Source: Candidatus Latescibacterota bacterium
GTDB taxonomy: Bacteria; Blakebacterota; Blakebacteria; Blakebacterales; Blakebacteraceae
DNA: 8,188 nucleotides
Direction of reading: 5' to 3'
NCBI GenBank assembly: GCA_023135015.1
Contig: JAGLTZ010000324.1
Location: 1 to 8,188 of the forward strand
Position 1 is the stretch's first letter. The number at the start of each line of letters is the position of its first letter. The notes under the pieces are model-generated. The model saw only the letters and a program-made list of their open reading frames with translations. It was not told the DNA's origin and searched no databases. A program made the position numbers and the translations under genes. Positions 1 to 6,670 of this stretch are shown piece by piece.

Positions 1-2
1 CC

Positions 3-1553
3 CAGCTGGGAATCCAGGCGTTGAAGCTCTATCTGGACATCCCCCTCTCCGAGCTGGTGAAGGTGGGGCCCGATGGATGGCAAATAGGCGATATTTCCAT
101 CCCCAGGGGCCCGGGAGGCGGGATGCTCATCAACTACCTGGGGTTCCGTGGCTCCATCGCAACATACTCGTACGCGATGGTGGTGGACGATGCCGAGACC
201 GATATCGGCGACTGGGACATGGACGCCTTTGAGGACCTGCTGGCAGAAGGGCATCTGGCGGGGAAGATGGTCTTCGTGGGAAGTACGGTGCCAGAACATC
301 AGGATTTCTGGGCCACGACCTTCGTTGATGAGGGTGGTGGAGGCGGTGCGGTGCTCACATCTGGAGTTGAGATTCATGCCAACGCTGTGCATACCATCCT
401 GAAGCAGAGATACATCCGTGTAGTTCCCCGTCTGATCAACTACCTGTTCATCCTGCTGGTCGGTGTGGGGGTCACACTGCTTGTCTCCAGGCTCAAGGCC
501 CGTCTCGGCGGCATTGTTGGTCTGGCCATCATTGCATTCATAGGCGCGACAGGGCTCATCTTGTTCCTTCGGTACTCATCATGGATCTGGGTCCTTTCCC
601 CAACAGTGGCCGCCCTGCTCGCCTATTCCGGCTCCACCGTTGCCCTCTACCTGGCCGAGATACAGGAGAAAGCGCGCATCCGCGGCATGTTCCAGCAGTA
701 CGTCTCCACTTCTGTGGTCAACGAATTGATAGCGCATCCAGAGTTGCTTTCCCTGGGGGGGGAAGAGCGAGAACTCACTGTCCTTTTCTGTGATGTGGCC
801 GACTTCACAAGTATATCCGAGGGGCTGAGCCCCACTATGCTGGTGAGTATTCTGAACGAGTACCTAACGGAAATGACCGATGTGGTGATGGAGTACTCGG
901 GCATCATCGATAAGTACCAGGGGGACGCCCTGATGGCCGAGTTCGGGGCGCCGGTTCCCTTTCCCGACCATGCCCTTAAATGCTGCATGGCAGCGTTGAA
1001 GATGCAGTCGACTCTGAGTGATCTGCGTCAGAGATGGGAGAGAGAAGAAAAGCCTCTGCTTTGTTCCCGGGTCGGCATCAACACGGGTCGGATGCTTGTG
1101 GGGAACCTGGGCAGCCTCCACATCATGGATTACACAGTGATGGGAGATAACGTCAACCTGGCGTCCAGACTGGAGGGGGCCAACAAGGTATACGGAACCA
1201 ATATCTGTATCAGCGAGACGACTTACGATCAGCTTGAAGGGGAGATGATCTGCCGGGAGCTGGATCTTATTAAAGTGAAGGGGAAGCAGAAACCTGTAAG
1301 GGTCTTCGAGGTGCTCGAGACGGCCGACATGGGGATACCGGCCGGACGGGCAAGCCTGCTGGAACGTTACGAGTTTGCCCTGCAGCTTTTCCGCGAACAG
1401 CAGTTCGGGGACGCACTCGATCTGTTCCACGACATTCTTGGCCTCGACCCCGATGATGGTCCAAGCATTGTATATCAGGAAAGGTGCTATGAGTATCTGA
1501 AGAATCCGCCTCCCGAGGACTGGGACGGTGTGTTCGTAATGCAGACCAAATAA
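3..1553 (+). CDS. CHASE2-domain class III adenylate/guanylate cyclase, 5'-truncated by window edge
   Basis: Membrane-bound cyclase expected to make cAMP (or cGMP) in response to a signal sensed by an extracytoplasmic CHASE2 domain. Residue numbers count from the TTG at 21. The frame is open to the left edge, and the residues before that TTG (QLGIQA, leading into LKLYLD) fit CHASE2 consensus, so the true start lies upstream. Residues 1-135 are the C-terminal part of CHASE2 (MLINYLGF, GKMVFVGST, GVEIHANAV). Three membrane helices follow at about 138-156, 163-183 and 189-211. The catalytic domain spans about 250-432. Metal-binding aspartates are D258 (LFCDVADF) and D302 (KYQGDALMAEFG), the substrate pair is K298/T372, and transition-state residues are N379 and R383 (VNLASR), so the enzyme should be active; Lys-Thr suggests ATP. 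Residues 445-510 form a TPR-like tail common in these cyclases. An unusual run of five glycines (105-109) lies in the sensor. No terminator is visible before the convergent tRNA, 35 bases away. Confidence 0.95.
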   Translation, partial: QLGIQALKLYLDIPLSELVKVGPDGWQIGDISIPRGPGGGMLINYLGFRGSIATYSYAMVVDDAETDIGDWDMDAFEDLLAEGHLAGKMVFVGSTVPEHQDFWATTFVDEGGGGGAVLTSGVEIHANAVHTILKQRYIRVVPRLINYLFILLVGVGVTLLVSRLKARLGGIVGLAIIAFIGATGLILFLRYSSWIWVLSPTVAALLAYSGSTVALYLAEIQEKARIRGMFQQYVSTSVVNELIAHPELLSLGGEERELTVLFCDVADFTSISEGLSPTMLVSILNEYLTEMTDVVMEYSGIIDKYQGDALMAEFGAPVPFPDHALKCCMAALKMQSTLSDLRQRWEREEKPLLCSRVGINTGRMLVGNLGSLHIMDYTVMGDNVNLASRLEGANKVYGTNICISETTYDQLEGEMICRELDLIKVKGKQKPVRVFEVLETADMGIPAGRASLLERYEFALQLFREQQFGDALDLFHDILGLDPDDGPSIVYQERCYEYLKNPPPEDWDGVFVMQTK

Positions 1554-1588
1554 TTACAAATAAAGAAATAGATAGACTTGCAGCATGC

Positions 1589-1675
1589 TGGTGCCGGAGG
1601 CCGGACTCGAACCGGCATGGTGTCGCCACCGGGGGATTTTGAGTCCCCTGCGTCTACCAGTTTCACCACTCCGGC
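1589..1675 (-). tRNA. tRNA-Leu (anticodon CAA, reads UUG)
   Basis: An 87-nt cloverleaf can be folded by eye on the minus strand. The 7-bp acceptor stem is GCCGGAG with CTCCGGC, followed by discriminator A and a genomically encoded CCA (1591-1589). The anticodon stem is GGGGA/TCCCC around loop CTCAAAA, giving anticodon CAA at 1641-1639. The long variable arm, with stem GGTG/CACC, is typical of leucine tRNAs. The T arm is GCCGG-TTCGAGT-CCGGC. U8 and discriminator A, which leucyl-tRNA synthetase requires, are present. The gene stands alone and points toward the 3' end of the cyclase gene. No clear hairpin-plus-T terminator lies downstream (1540-1588), although that stretch is AT-rich and contains the palindrome CAGCATGCTG overlapping the CCA end. 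Confidence 0.97.
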
Positions 1676-1695
1676 AAGAAAGCTGGGACAGGGGA

Positions 1696-1723
1696 AAAAT
1701 AGGGTTGTATACCGATCTGTCAA
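1696..1723 (-). promoter_or_regulatory. Probable sigma-70-type promoter of tRNA-Leu
   Basis: On the minus strand a perfect -35 box TTGACA (1723-1718) is separated by 16 bases from a -10-like TATTTT (1701-1696). Transcription would begin near 1688-1690, giving a leader of about 13-15 nt before the mature tRNA 5' end at 1675, to be removed by RNase P. The consensus -35 and sensible spacing support it; the -10 matches only in part. Confidence 0.6.
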
Positions 1724-1726
1724 AGG

Positions 1727-1873
1727 ATGGACCAACTCGGCTCGCACGTGGATGCGTTCCTCGACAAACCGTATGAGGTCGACAGGCTCCTAGTCGGGTA
1801 TTATTCTGGCCGGCCGTATGGTGGCCTTAAGATAGGGCAGGCGGAAGAGAGCAGATGCTTTTCAGTCCGGTAA
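1727..1873 (+). pseudogene. Possible remnant of a response-regulator receiver domain C-terminus (48 codons)
   Basis: A 48-codon open frame, ATG at 1727 to TAA at 1871, lies in the gap between the tRNA and the oxidoreductase gene and overlaps the start of the latter by 19 bases. Its first half reads VDAFLDKPYEVDRLL. This resembles the end of a receiver domain, where a conserved Lys-Pro pair (here K14-P15) is followed by a leucine-rich last helix; the codons there are mostly G/C-ending like neighbouring genes. The rest of the domain (phosphorylated Asp, Thr/Ser) is absent. The frame is closed by TAG at 1700 just upstream, there is no properly spaced ribosome-binding site (GGA abuts the ATG), and the second half resembles nothing I know. 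Most likely it is the tail of a lost gene, or chance similarity; expression as a protein is doubtful. Confidence 0.25.
1779..1807 (+). promoter_or_regulatory. Candidate promoter of the flavin oxidoreductase gene
   Basis: TCGACA (1779-1784, five of six bases of the -35 consensus) is separated by 17 bases from TATTCT (1802-1807, four of six). An overlapping TATTAT at 1799-1804 is a better -10 but would leave only 14 bases of spacing. Either would start transcription near 1811-1815, about 40 bases before the ATG at 1855. This is the only promoter-like arrangement I see in the intergenic region on this strand; it is a pattern match only. Confidence 0.3.
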
Positions 1874-2961
1874 CAATAGGAAACATGGAGCTGCCCAACC
1901 GTATCGTGAGGGCGGCCTGTGGTGAGCGAATGGCCGATTGGGAAGGTCGGGTTGGTCACAAAATGCTCTCCTATGTTGAAACTCTGGCCCGAGGGGGATG
2001 TGGTCTGATAATTCTGGGGCACGGTTACGTGCGCAGGGATGGTCGCCTCACCGATAACGAGACCGGTCTGGACAGAGACGATCAGGTATCGCGCCTGGAG
2101 CTGATCGCACGGCAGGCCCAGCGTGCCGGAATAAAGGTAGCCATGCAGATCAGCCATGGCGGGCCGCAGTGCAGACCCTCCGTCATTGAAACAACACCCG
2201 TCTCCCCCTCAGGGGTGGAAATAAAAAAAACCAGCGTTGTTCCGCGAGCGCTCGAACCAGAAGAGATCGAAGCCCTGGTCGGTGACTTCGCCAGGGCGGC
2301 CGTACGTGTCAAGGAAGCTGGATTTGATGCGGTGCAGATCCACGCAGCGCACGGGTATCTGCTGACACAATTCCTGAGTCCTGCAACAAACCTCAGGGAT
2401 GATGAATGGGGAGGAACGCCGGAAAAGCGCAGGCGATTTCTAATCGCAGTTCTGGAAGCAGTCCAGGAGGAGGTGGGGCCGGACTATCCGGTTCTGATAA
2501 AGATGAATCTGGATGACTGCATCCCCAACGGCATACCGATGAAAGAGGCCCTTGAAAACGCCCGGATCGTTTCTGAAGTGGGCGTGGCAGCAATCGAAGT
2601 CAGCGGCGGTATGGTAGACTCAGACAAGGGGGCAGCCCGTAGGGATATTCAGCCGGGGCAGCAGGAGGCTTATTTCCGTCATCTCGCCCGCGCGGCCAGG
2701 AAGGTGGTGGGTTGTCCGGTGATCCTGGTCGGCGGGCTCAAGTCGATCGAGGTAATAACGGAAGTACTCGAGAGCGGCGATGCCGACCTGGTCGCGCTGG
2801 GCAGGCCCCTCATACGTGAGCCCCATCTACCCCTTGAGTGGCTGGATGGCCGTCAGGGACCCGCCGAATGTATATCTTGTAACCGGTGTGCGCTCTATAA
2901 GGACCGGGTTCTTCGCTGTGAATCTCTGATCCTGGAACAGCAAGAAGAAGAAAACGCCTAG
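1855..2961 (+). CDS. NADH:flavin oxidoreductase, Old Yellow Enzyme family, single-domain with C-terminal Cys cluster
   Basis: FMN-dependent TIM-barrel oxidoreductase that presumably reduces an activated C=C bond with NAD(P)H; the substrate cannot be told from sequence. The 368 residues match OYE/enoate-reductase barrels: FSPVTIGNMELPNRIVRA at the N-terminus, the FMN-contact segment MQISHGG (97-103), the active-site segment QIHAAHGYLLTQFLSP (161-176, with His163 and His166), NLRDDEWGG (179-187), VGGLKS (292-297) and the phosphate-binding stretch DLVALGRPLIREP (311-323). Four cysteines near the end (339, 342, 345, 355; C-x2-C-x2-C-x9-C) sit where 2,4-dienoyl-CoA reductase and BaiCD-type enzymes bind a 4Fe-4S cluster. 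The flavodoxin-like and NAD-binding domains of those larger enzymes are absent, so electrons would have to come directly from NAD(P)H or from a partner. The start at ATG 1855 is forced by an in-frame TAA at 1828; the ribosome site (GGCGGAAGAGAG) is weak. The gene stands alone on its strand and overlaps the convergent PBP gene by 4 bp. Confidence 0.93.
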   Translation: MLFSPVTIGNMELPNRIVRAACGERMADWEGRVGHKMLSYVETLARGGCGLIILGHGYVRRDGRLTDNETGLDRDDQVSRLELIARQAQRAGIKVAMQISHGGPQCRPSVIETTPVSPSGVEIKKTSVVPRALEPEEIEALVGDFARAAVRVKEAGFDAVQIHAAHGYLLTQFLSPATNLRDDEWGGTPEKRRRFLIAVLEAVQEEVGPDYPVLIKMNLDDCIPNGIPMKEALENARIVSEVGVAAIEVSGGMVDSDKGAARRDIQPGQQEAYFRHLARAARKVVGCPVILVGGLKSIEVITEVLESGDADLVALGRPLIREPHLPLEWLDGRQGPAECISCNRCALYKDRVLRCESLILEQQEEENA

Positions 2962-5252
2962 TTTGGGGGTGGGCGGCGGAAGTCTCTGCGGTAGCGCGGG
3001 TCGTGAACTGTGCATGACTCCGTGGGCTGGTTTGTTGCCAGAAAGATCTCAGTGAATCGGTCGGGACATGTGGGTAGAGCAATCTTGTAATCCGGACTCT
3101 CAGGTATGGGGCTCGTCCTGCACAGCTCCACCTCAACGATCCCGGGTGGCCTGATCCAGTCCTCACTCGACAGGTCTCTCGCCTCATCTCTATAGAGGTC
3201 GCGGATGAACCGTGCCCAGACCGGCATGGCCATAACCGCGCCCGATGGATCGGGCACCCCGGTGACCGCGTTACCTCCAGGGAGCAGCATACTCTGGCGC
3301 GTTTCGAAGCCGATCCAGACGCCGGCCACTAAATGGGGCGTGTAGCCGATGAACCAGGCGTCACTGAAATCGTTTGTGGTTCCGGTCTTTCCGGCGGCGG
3401 GTACGTTTACGTTGTAGTAGCTTCGTGCGAGCTGGGCCGTACCGCCCTCCTCAAGTATACCCTTCATTAAATCCACCATCAGATAGGCCAGCTCAGGCTC
3501 CAGCACTTTCGTCAGTTTAACGGGGGGCACTTCGATATCGCGGCCGAAGCGGTCCCTCACGTAGCGGATCATCCTCGGCTGGGCCCGTGTTCCAAGGTTG
3601 GCGAAGACTGAAAAGGCGCTGACCATTTCCAGCAGAATGACTTCGCTCGATCCGATCGCAAGGGAGGGATAGGGCCGTAGTGGTGTGGTAATGCCGAACT
3701 GTTTGGCGTAGCGGACAAGGATGGTCGGACTCATCGAGAGGTGATGGCCCATTCCTCCGCCCATTACCAGGCGTGCAGCCACCAGGTTGATGGAACGTCT
3801 CAGTGCATCCCTCAGTGTGAGCGGTTCGCTGAACCTGCCGTAGTAATTGACAGGAGCCCAGCGGCTGCCGTCCGGCTGTGGAATGGTTATGGGCTGGTTC
3901 ATCACCCTGGTGGCCGGGGTGTAACCGTTGTCGAGTGCTGCCGTATAGAGGAACGGTTTGAAGGCTGAACCCGCCTGTCGCTTCGCCTGGGTCGCGTTGT
4001 TGTACTGGTTTTCCTGGAAGTCCCTCCCGCCGATCATCGCTAGGATGTTCCCGTTCTGTGGATCCAGGGCCACGAAGGCCCCCTGGAGGCGATAGCTCTC
4101 CCGGAGGGCCTCGATCGATGAGGTATCCGGTTCGACCCCCTCAGGTGCGTTCTCCAGGATCTCCTGTAGAGCGGGCTGGATGACCCACTTTTCATATTGA
4201 GCCTGCTTCTCTTCGAGCATCCTCATCAGGTGCCGCTCGGCCAGGGCCTGCATTTCCCAGTCGAGAGTCGTCTGAATGGTCGCACCGTCACGGTAGAGGA
4301 TCTCCGCACCGTATTTGCGCTCCATATCCTGCCTGATCCACTCCACGAAATACGGGGCGCTGGGGATCTCCTCATCCTTCTCTGCGAACTCCAGGGGTTT
4401 CAGCGAAAGAGTGTCGGTGGTCGCCGCGTCCAGGTATCCGGCGTTGACCATATACTGCAGCACCAGGTTGCGGCGTCTCAGGGCCCGGTCCGGGTTCAAA
4501 TAGTAGAAGTATGGAAGCTGGAGGATCCCTACCAGGTAGGCGCTCTCAAGCAGGTCGAGCGCCTCCACGTCTTTGTCGAAATAATTCTGCGCCGCCTGCT
4601 GGATACCGTAAGCCCCGTTGGCGAAATAGACCTCATTCAGGAACATCTGCAGAATCTCGTCTTTGGAGTAGTTCTGTTCCAGAGCAACAGCGGTGAGCTG
4701 TTCGCGCAGTTTGCGGGTAATTGTTTTCCTGCTGCCGATGTTCTGGAAGAGGTTCCTGGCCAGCTGCTGTGTGATGGTGCTGGCTCCCTGACCGAAATCC
4801 AGGCTCTTGATGTTCGCAAGAATGGCGGCACCGAAGCGGCGGAGGTTCATACCCCAATGGCTGTAGAACTCGCGGTCCTCAACCGCCAGCAGCGCTTCCT
4901 TCAGATGACGGGGGATTTTGTTCAGGTCTACGGGCTCGCGCTGCTGCACATAAAACTCTTTCAGCAGTATCCCATTGGTGTCGTAGACCCTCGTGACGTG
5001 GCTCTGTTCGATCCTGGTCAGTTCTGAAGGAGTAGGCAGATTTCTGGAAAGCCAGTATAGGAAAAGCGCACCGACAACGCCGGCCAGAAGACTGATGGCC
5101 ATGACTTTGAGCAAGAACTTCCTGCCCCACACCCGCGGGAGCCAGTCCTTGAGGTTATCGTATCGTACGAACATCCACACGACCGAAGCCGCCCGTCCCA
5201 CGGCCCGTACTATACGGTTGACCCTATCGGGAGTTTCACCTCCACCGGCCAT
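2958..5252 (-). CDS. mrcA: Penicillin-binding protein 1A (bifunctional glycosyltransferase/transpeptidase)
   Basis: Class A PBP that polymerises lipid II into glycan strands and cross-links the peptides in the periplasm. The length (764 aa) is normal. A cytoplasmic N-terminal tail (1-46) precedes one membrane anchor at about 47-69. The GT51 domain follows with the catalytic Glu125 in EDREFYSHWG, GQGASTITQQLARNLF (154-169), RKTITRKLREQL (175-186) and the FLNEVYFANGAYGIQQAA segment (204-221). The transpeptidase domain has SxxK at Ser429-Lys432 (GSAFKPF), SxN at 487-489 (SIN) and KTGT at 622-625, so both activities look intact. The tail has three cysteines (711, 729, 747) and ends in the TEIFLATNQPTESCTVH pattern common to PBP1A C-termini. 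ATG at 5252 has a good ribosome site (GAGGAAAGGAA, AAGGA 7 bases from the start); an upstream ATG at 5280 is out of frame. The gene is divergent from tyrS and probably transcribed alone. Confidence 0.97.
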   Translation of the reverse strand: MAGGGETPDRVNRIVRAVGRAASVVWMFVRYDNLKDWLPRVWGRKFLLKVMAISLLAGVVGALFLYWLSRNLPTPSELTRIEQSHVTRVYDTNGILLKEFYVQQREPVDLNKIPRHLKEALLAVEDREFYSHWGMNLRRFGAAILANIKSLDFGQGASTITQQLARNLFQNIGSRKTITRKLREQLTAVALEQNYSKDEILQMFLNEVYFANGAYGIQQAAQNYFDKDVEALDLLESAYLVGILQLPYFYYLNPDRALRRRNLVLQYMVNAGYLDAATTDTLSLKPLEFAEKDEEIPSAPYFVEWIRQDMERKYGAEILYRDGATIQTTLDWEMQALAERHLMRMLEEKQAQYEKWVIQPALQEILENAPEGVEPDTSSIEALRESYRLQGAFVALDPQNGNILAMIGGRDFQENQYNNATQAKRQAGSAFKPFLYTAALDNGYTPATRVMNQPITIPQPDGSRWAPVNYYGRFSEPLTLRDALRRSINLVAARLVMGGGMGHHLSMSPTILVRYAKQFGITTPLRPYPSLAIGSSEVILLEMVSAFSVFANLGTRAQPRMIRYVRDRFGRDIEVPPVKLTKVLEPELAYLMVDLMKGILEEGGTAQLARSYYNVNVPAAGKTGTTNDFSDAWFIGYTPHLVAGVWIGFETRQSMLLPGGNAVTGVPDPSGAVMAMPVWARFIRDLYRDEARDLSSEDWIRPPGIVEVELCRTSPIPESPDYKIALPTCPDRFTEIFLATNQPTESCTVHDPRYRRDFRRPPPN

Positions 5253-5265
5253 CAGTGGTTCCTTT

Positions 5266-5294
5266 CCTCAATTTTTTCATCACGTATCTATAAT
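5266..5294 (+). promoter_or_regulatory. Candidate promoter of tyrS (perfect TATAAT -10)
   Basis: The 81-bp gap between the divergent genes contains a perfect TATAAT at 5289-5294. No good -35 box lies 16-18 bases upstream (for example CCTCAA at 5266), and there is no TG extension, so strength may depend on an activator or on the T-rich tract at 5272-5277. Transcription would start near 5300-5302, making a leader of about 33 nt before the tyrS ATG. The leader is too short for a T-box riboswitch, and I see no other amino-acid-sensing leader. Confidence 0.5.
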
Positions 5295-5318
5295 GCCCTT
5301 GACCAGCGACGGAGGCAA
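5269..5318 (-). promoter_or_regulatory. Candidate promoter of the PBP1A gene
   Basis: On the minus strand TTGCCT (5318-5313, four of six bases of the -35 consensus) stands 17 bases from CATTAT (5295-5290, four of six). Transcription would start near 5282-5284, giving a leader of about 30 nt that includes the strong ribosome site. The -10 box lies on the same bases as the tyrS -10 on the opposite strand, so the two promoters would overlap and could compete. Spacing is ideal but both boxes are imperfect. Confidence 0.3.
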
Positions 5319-5333
5319 AGGTTCCCTTAGGCA

Positions 5334-6545
5334 ATGCCCTTTCCGCCGGTTGACCAGCAGTTGGAAATATTGTTGAGGGGATGCGACCAGGTTGTTCCCG
5401 AGGAAGAGCTGGTCTCGAAGTTAAAGCGCTCGTACGAGACGGGTGAACCGCTCATAGTGAAAGAGGGATTCGACCCCACCGCACCCGACCTGCACCTTGG
5501 CCATACGGTATCAATCCGCAAATTGAAGCAGTTCCAGGATCTGGGGCACACAGTGGTCTTCCTGATAGGGGACTTCACCGGCCTGATCGGAGATCCATCG
5601 GGTCTGAGCGAGCAGCGCAAACGGATGTCGAGGGAAGAGGTCCTGGCCAACGCCGAGACCTACAAAGCCCAGATCTTCAAGATCCTCGACCCCGAAAAAA
5701 CAGTAATAGACTTCAACAGCCGCTGGTCCCTGAAGATGAGCAGCGAGCAGGTACTGGAGCTTGCGAGCAGGTACACGGTAGCCCGGCTGCTGGAGAGGGA
5801 TGATTTCAGCAACCGGTACAGGAACGGCCAACCGATAAGCATCCTCGAATTCCTCTATCCTCTCTTCCAGGGGTACGACTCGGTGGCGCTGAAAGCGGAT
5901 GTGGAGCTGGGTGGTACGGACCAGCTGTTCAACCTGCTGGTGGGACGCGAGATCCAGCGCGAATACGGACAGGAGCCGCAGGTCGTCATGACCCTGCCGC
6001 TGCTGGTGGGCACCGACGGCACCGAGAAGATGAGCAAGAGCCTGGGGAATTACGTGGGTATCTTCGAGTCTCCCGAAGAGATATACGGCAAGACCATGTC
6101 GATCCCCGACGAACAGATATACCCGTGGTTCGAGCTTTGTACGGACACCTCCGGGGATGAGCTTGACGCGATCCGGATGCAGCTCGAGGAGGGTAATGTC
6201 AACCCCCGGGACCTGAAGCGCCGGCTAGCCCGGGAGATCGTCGCACTCTATCACGATAAGGAAGCCGCCCTGGAGGCGGAGGCTCATTTTCAGGCTGTAA
6301 TCGTCGATAAGGACCTGCCGGAGGAAATGCCTGAGGCGGTCATCAAGGAGCCGACCGGGGTGATCGAACTGCTGGAGGCTTACGACCTCGTATCGAGCAG
6401 GGGCGAGGCCCGTCGCCTGATCGACCAGGGGGCGGTCTCCATGGATGGAGAGCAGGTCGAGGATCAGCTTTTCAAGGTACCGGCCGACTGTGAGCATATC
6501 CTGAAGGTAGGCAAACGCCGGTTCTTGAGGGTTCGACCGGGCTGA
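5334..6545 (+). CDS. tyrS: Tyrosyl-tRNA synthetase (TyrRS)
   Basis: Cytoplasmic class I synthetase that charges tRNA-Tyr with tyrosine using ATP. The 403-residue length is normal for the branch of bacterial TyrRS starting with a short N-terminal helix before [12 protein letters not shown]. Class I signatures are HLGH (54-57, HIGH motif) and KMSKS (232-236). The tyrosine-binding region includes [19 protein letters not shown] (179-197), preceded by [13 protein letters not shown] (78-90). The C-terminal S4 RNA-binding domain covers about 342-402 ([21 protein letters not shown]). No residue appears missing. The start at ATG 5334 is forced because TAG at 5328 closes the frame upstream. The only strong Shine-Dalgarno, GGAGG at 5311-5315, lies 18 bases from the ATG, while AGG at 5329-5331 is very close to it, so initiation is unusual. 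The gene is divergent from PBP1A and is followed by a 125-bp gap without a convincing terminator. Confidence 0.98.
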   Translation: MPFPPVDQQLEILLRGCDQVVPEEELVSKLKRSYETGEPLIVKEGFDPTAPDLHLGHTVSIRKLKQFQDLGHTVVFLIGDFTGLIGDPSGLSEQRKRMSREEVLANAETYKAQIFKILDPEKTVIDFNSRWSLKMSSEQVLELASRYTVARLLERDDFSNRYRNGQPISILEFLYPLFQGYDSVALKADVELGGTDQLFNLLVGREIQREYGQEPQVVMTLPLLVGTDGTEKMSKSLGNYVGIFESPEEIYGKTMSIPDEQIYPWFELCTDTSGDELDAIRMQLEEGNVNPRDLKRRLAREIVALYHDKEAALEAEAHFQAVIVDKDLPEEMPEAVIKEPTGVIELLEAYDLVSSRGEARRLIDQGAVSMDGEQVEDQLFKVPADCEHILKVGKRRFLRVRPG

Positions 6546-6670
6546 TCGCGGTCTCGCCTGTTTGACCTGCCCTGCAAAGAATTCCACCAACCACCGCCGT
6601 CTCACGGTCGTTCAAGATATTGGAGCAACGAACTTCATTCCGGGTCCGTCTGATTGGCGGGATGCGATCA

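Noticed and set aside
864..1430. 188-codon open frame on the - strand opposite the cyclase catalytic domain
   Set aside because: It lies entirely antisense to conserved catalytic sequence and resembles no protein family I know.
1581..1590. Palindrome CAGCATGCTG at the tRNA 3' end as an integration attachment site
   Set aside because: No integrase, no repeated copy of the tRNA 3' end and no mobile-element genes occur in the window; the palindrome is short enough to be chance.
1578..1793. Open frames of 71 and 63 codons on the + strand across the tRNA (GGRTRTGMVSPPGDFESP type)
   Set aside because: These are the well-known spurious translations of the antisense strand of a tRNA-Leu gene; the cloverleaf explains the sequence fully.
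2223..2230. Run of eight A inside the oxidoreductase gene, considered as a programmed frameshift or assembly error
   Set aside because: The reading frame is continuous and matches the OYE family on both sides, so neither a frameshift nor an error is indicated.
4197..5027. 276-codon open frame on the + strand opposite the PBP1A gene
   Set aside because: It is a shadow of the PBP1A coding strand, which has all GT51 and transpeptidase motifs; the antisense product shows no recognisable domain and no ribosome site was seen.
5301..5333. T-box or other amino-acid-sensing leader for tyrS
   Set aside because: The space between the -10 box and the ATG is only about 40 bases, far too short for a T-box, and no T-box motif is present.
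6535..6553. GACCG/CGGTC inverted repeat around the tyrS stop codon as a terminator
   Set aside because: Only 5 bp with a 9-base loop and no T tract follows; not convincing.
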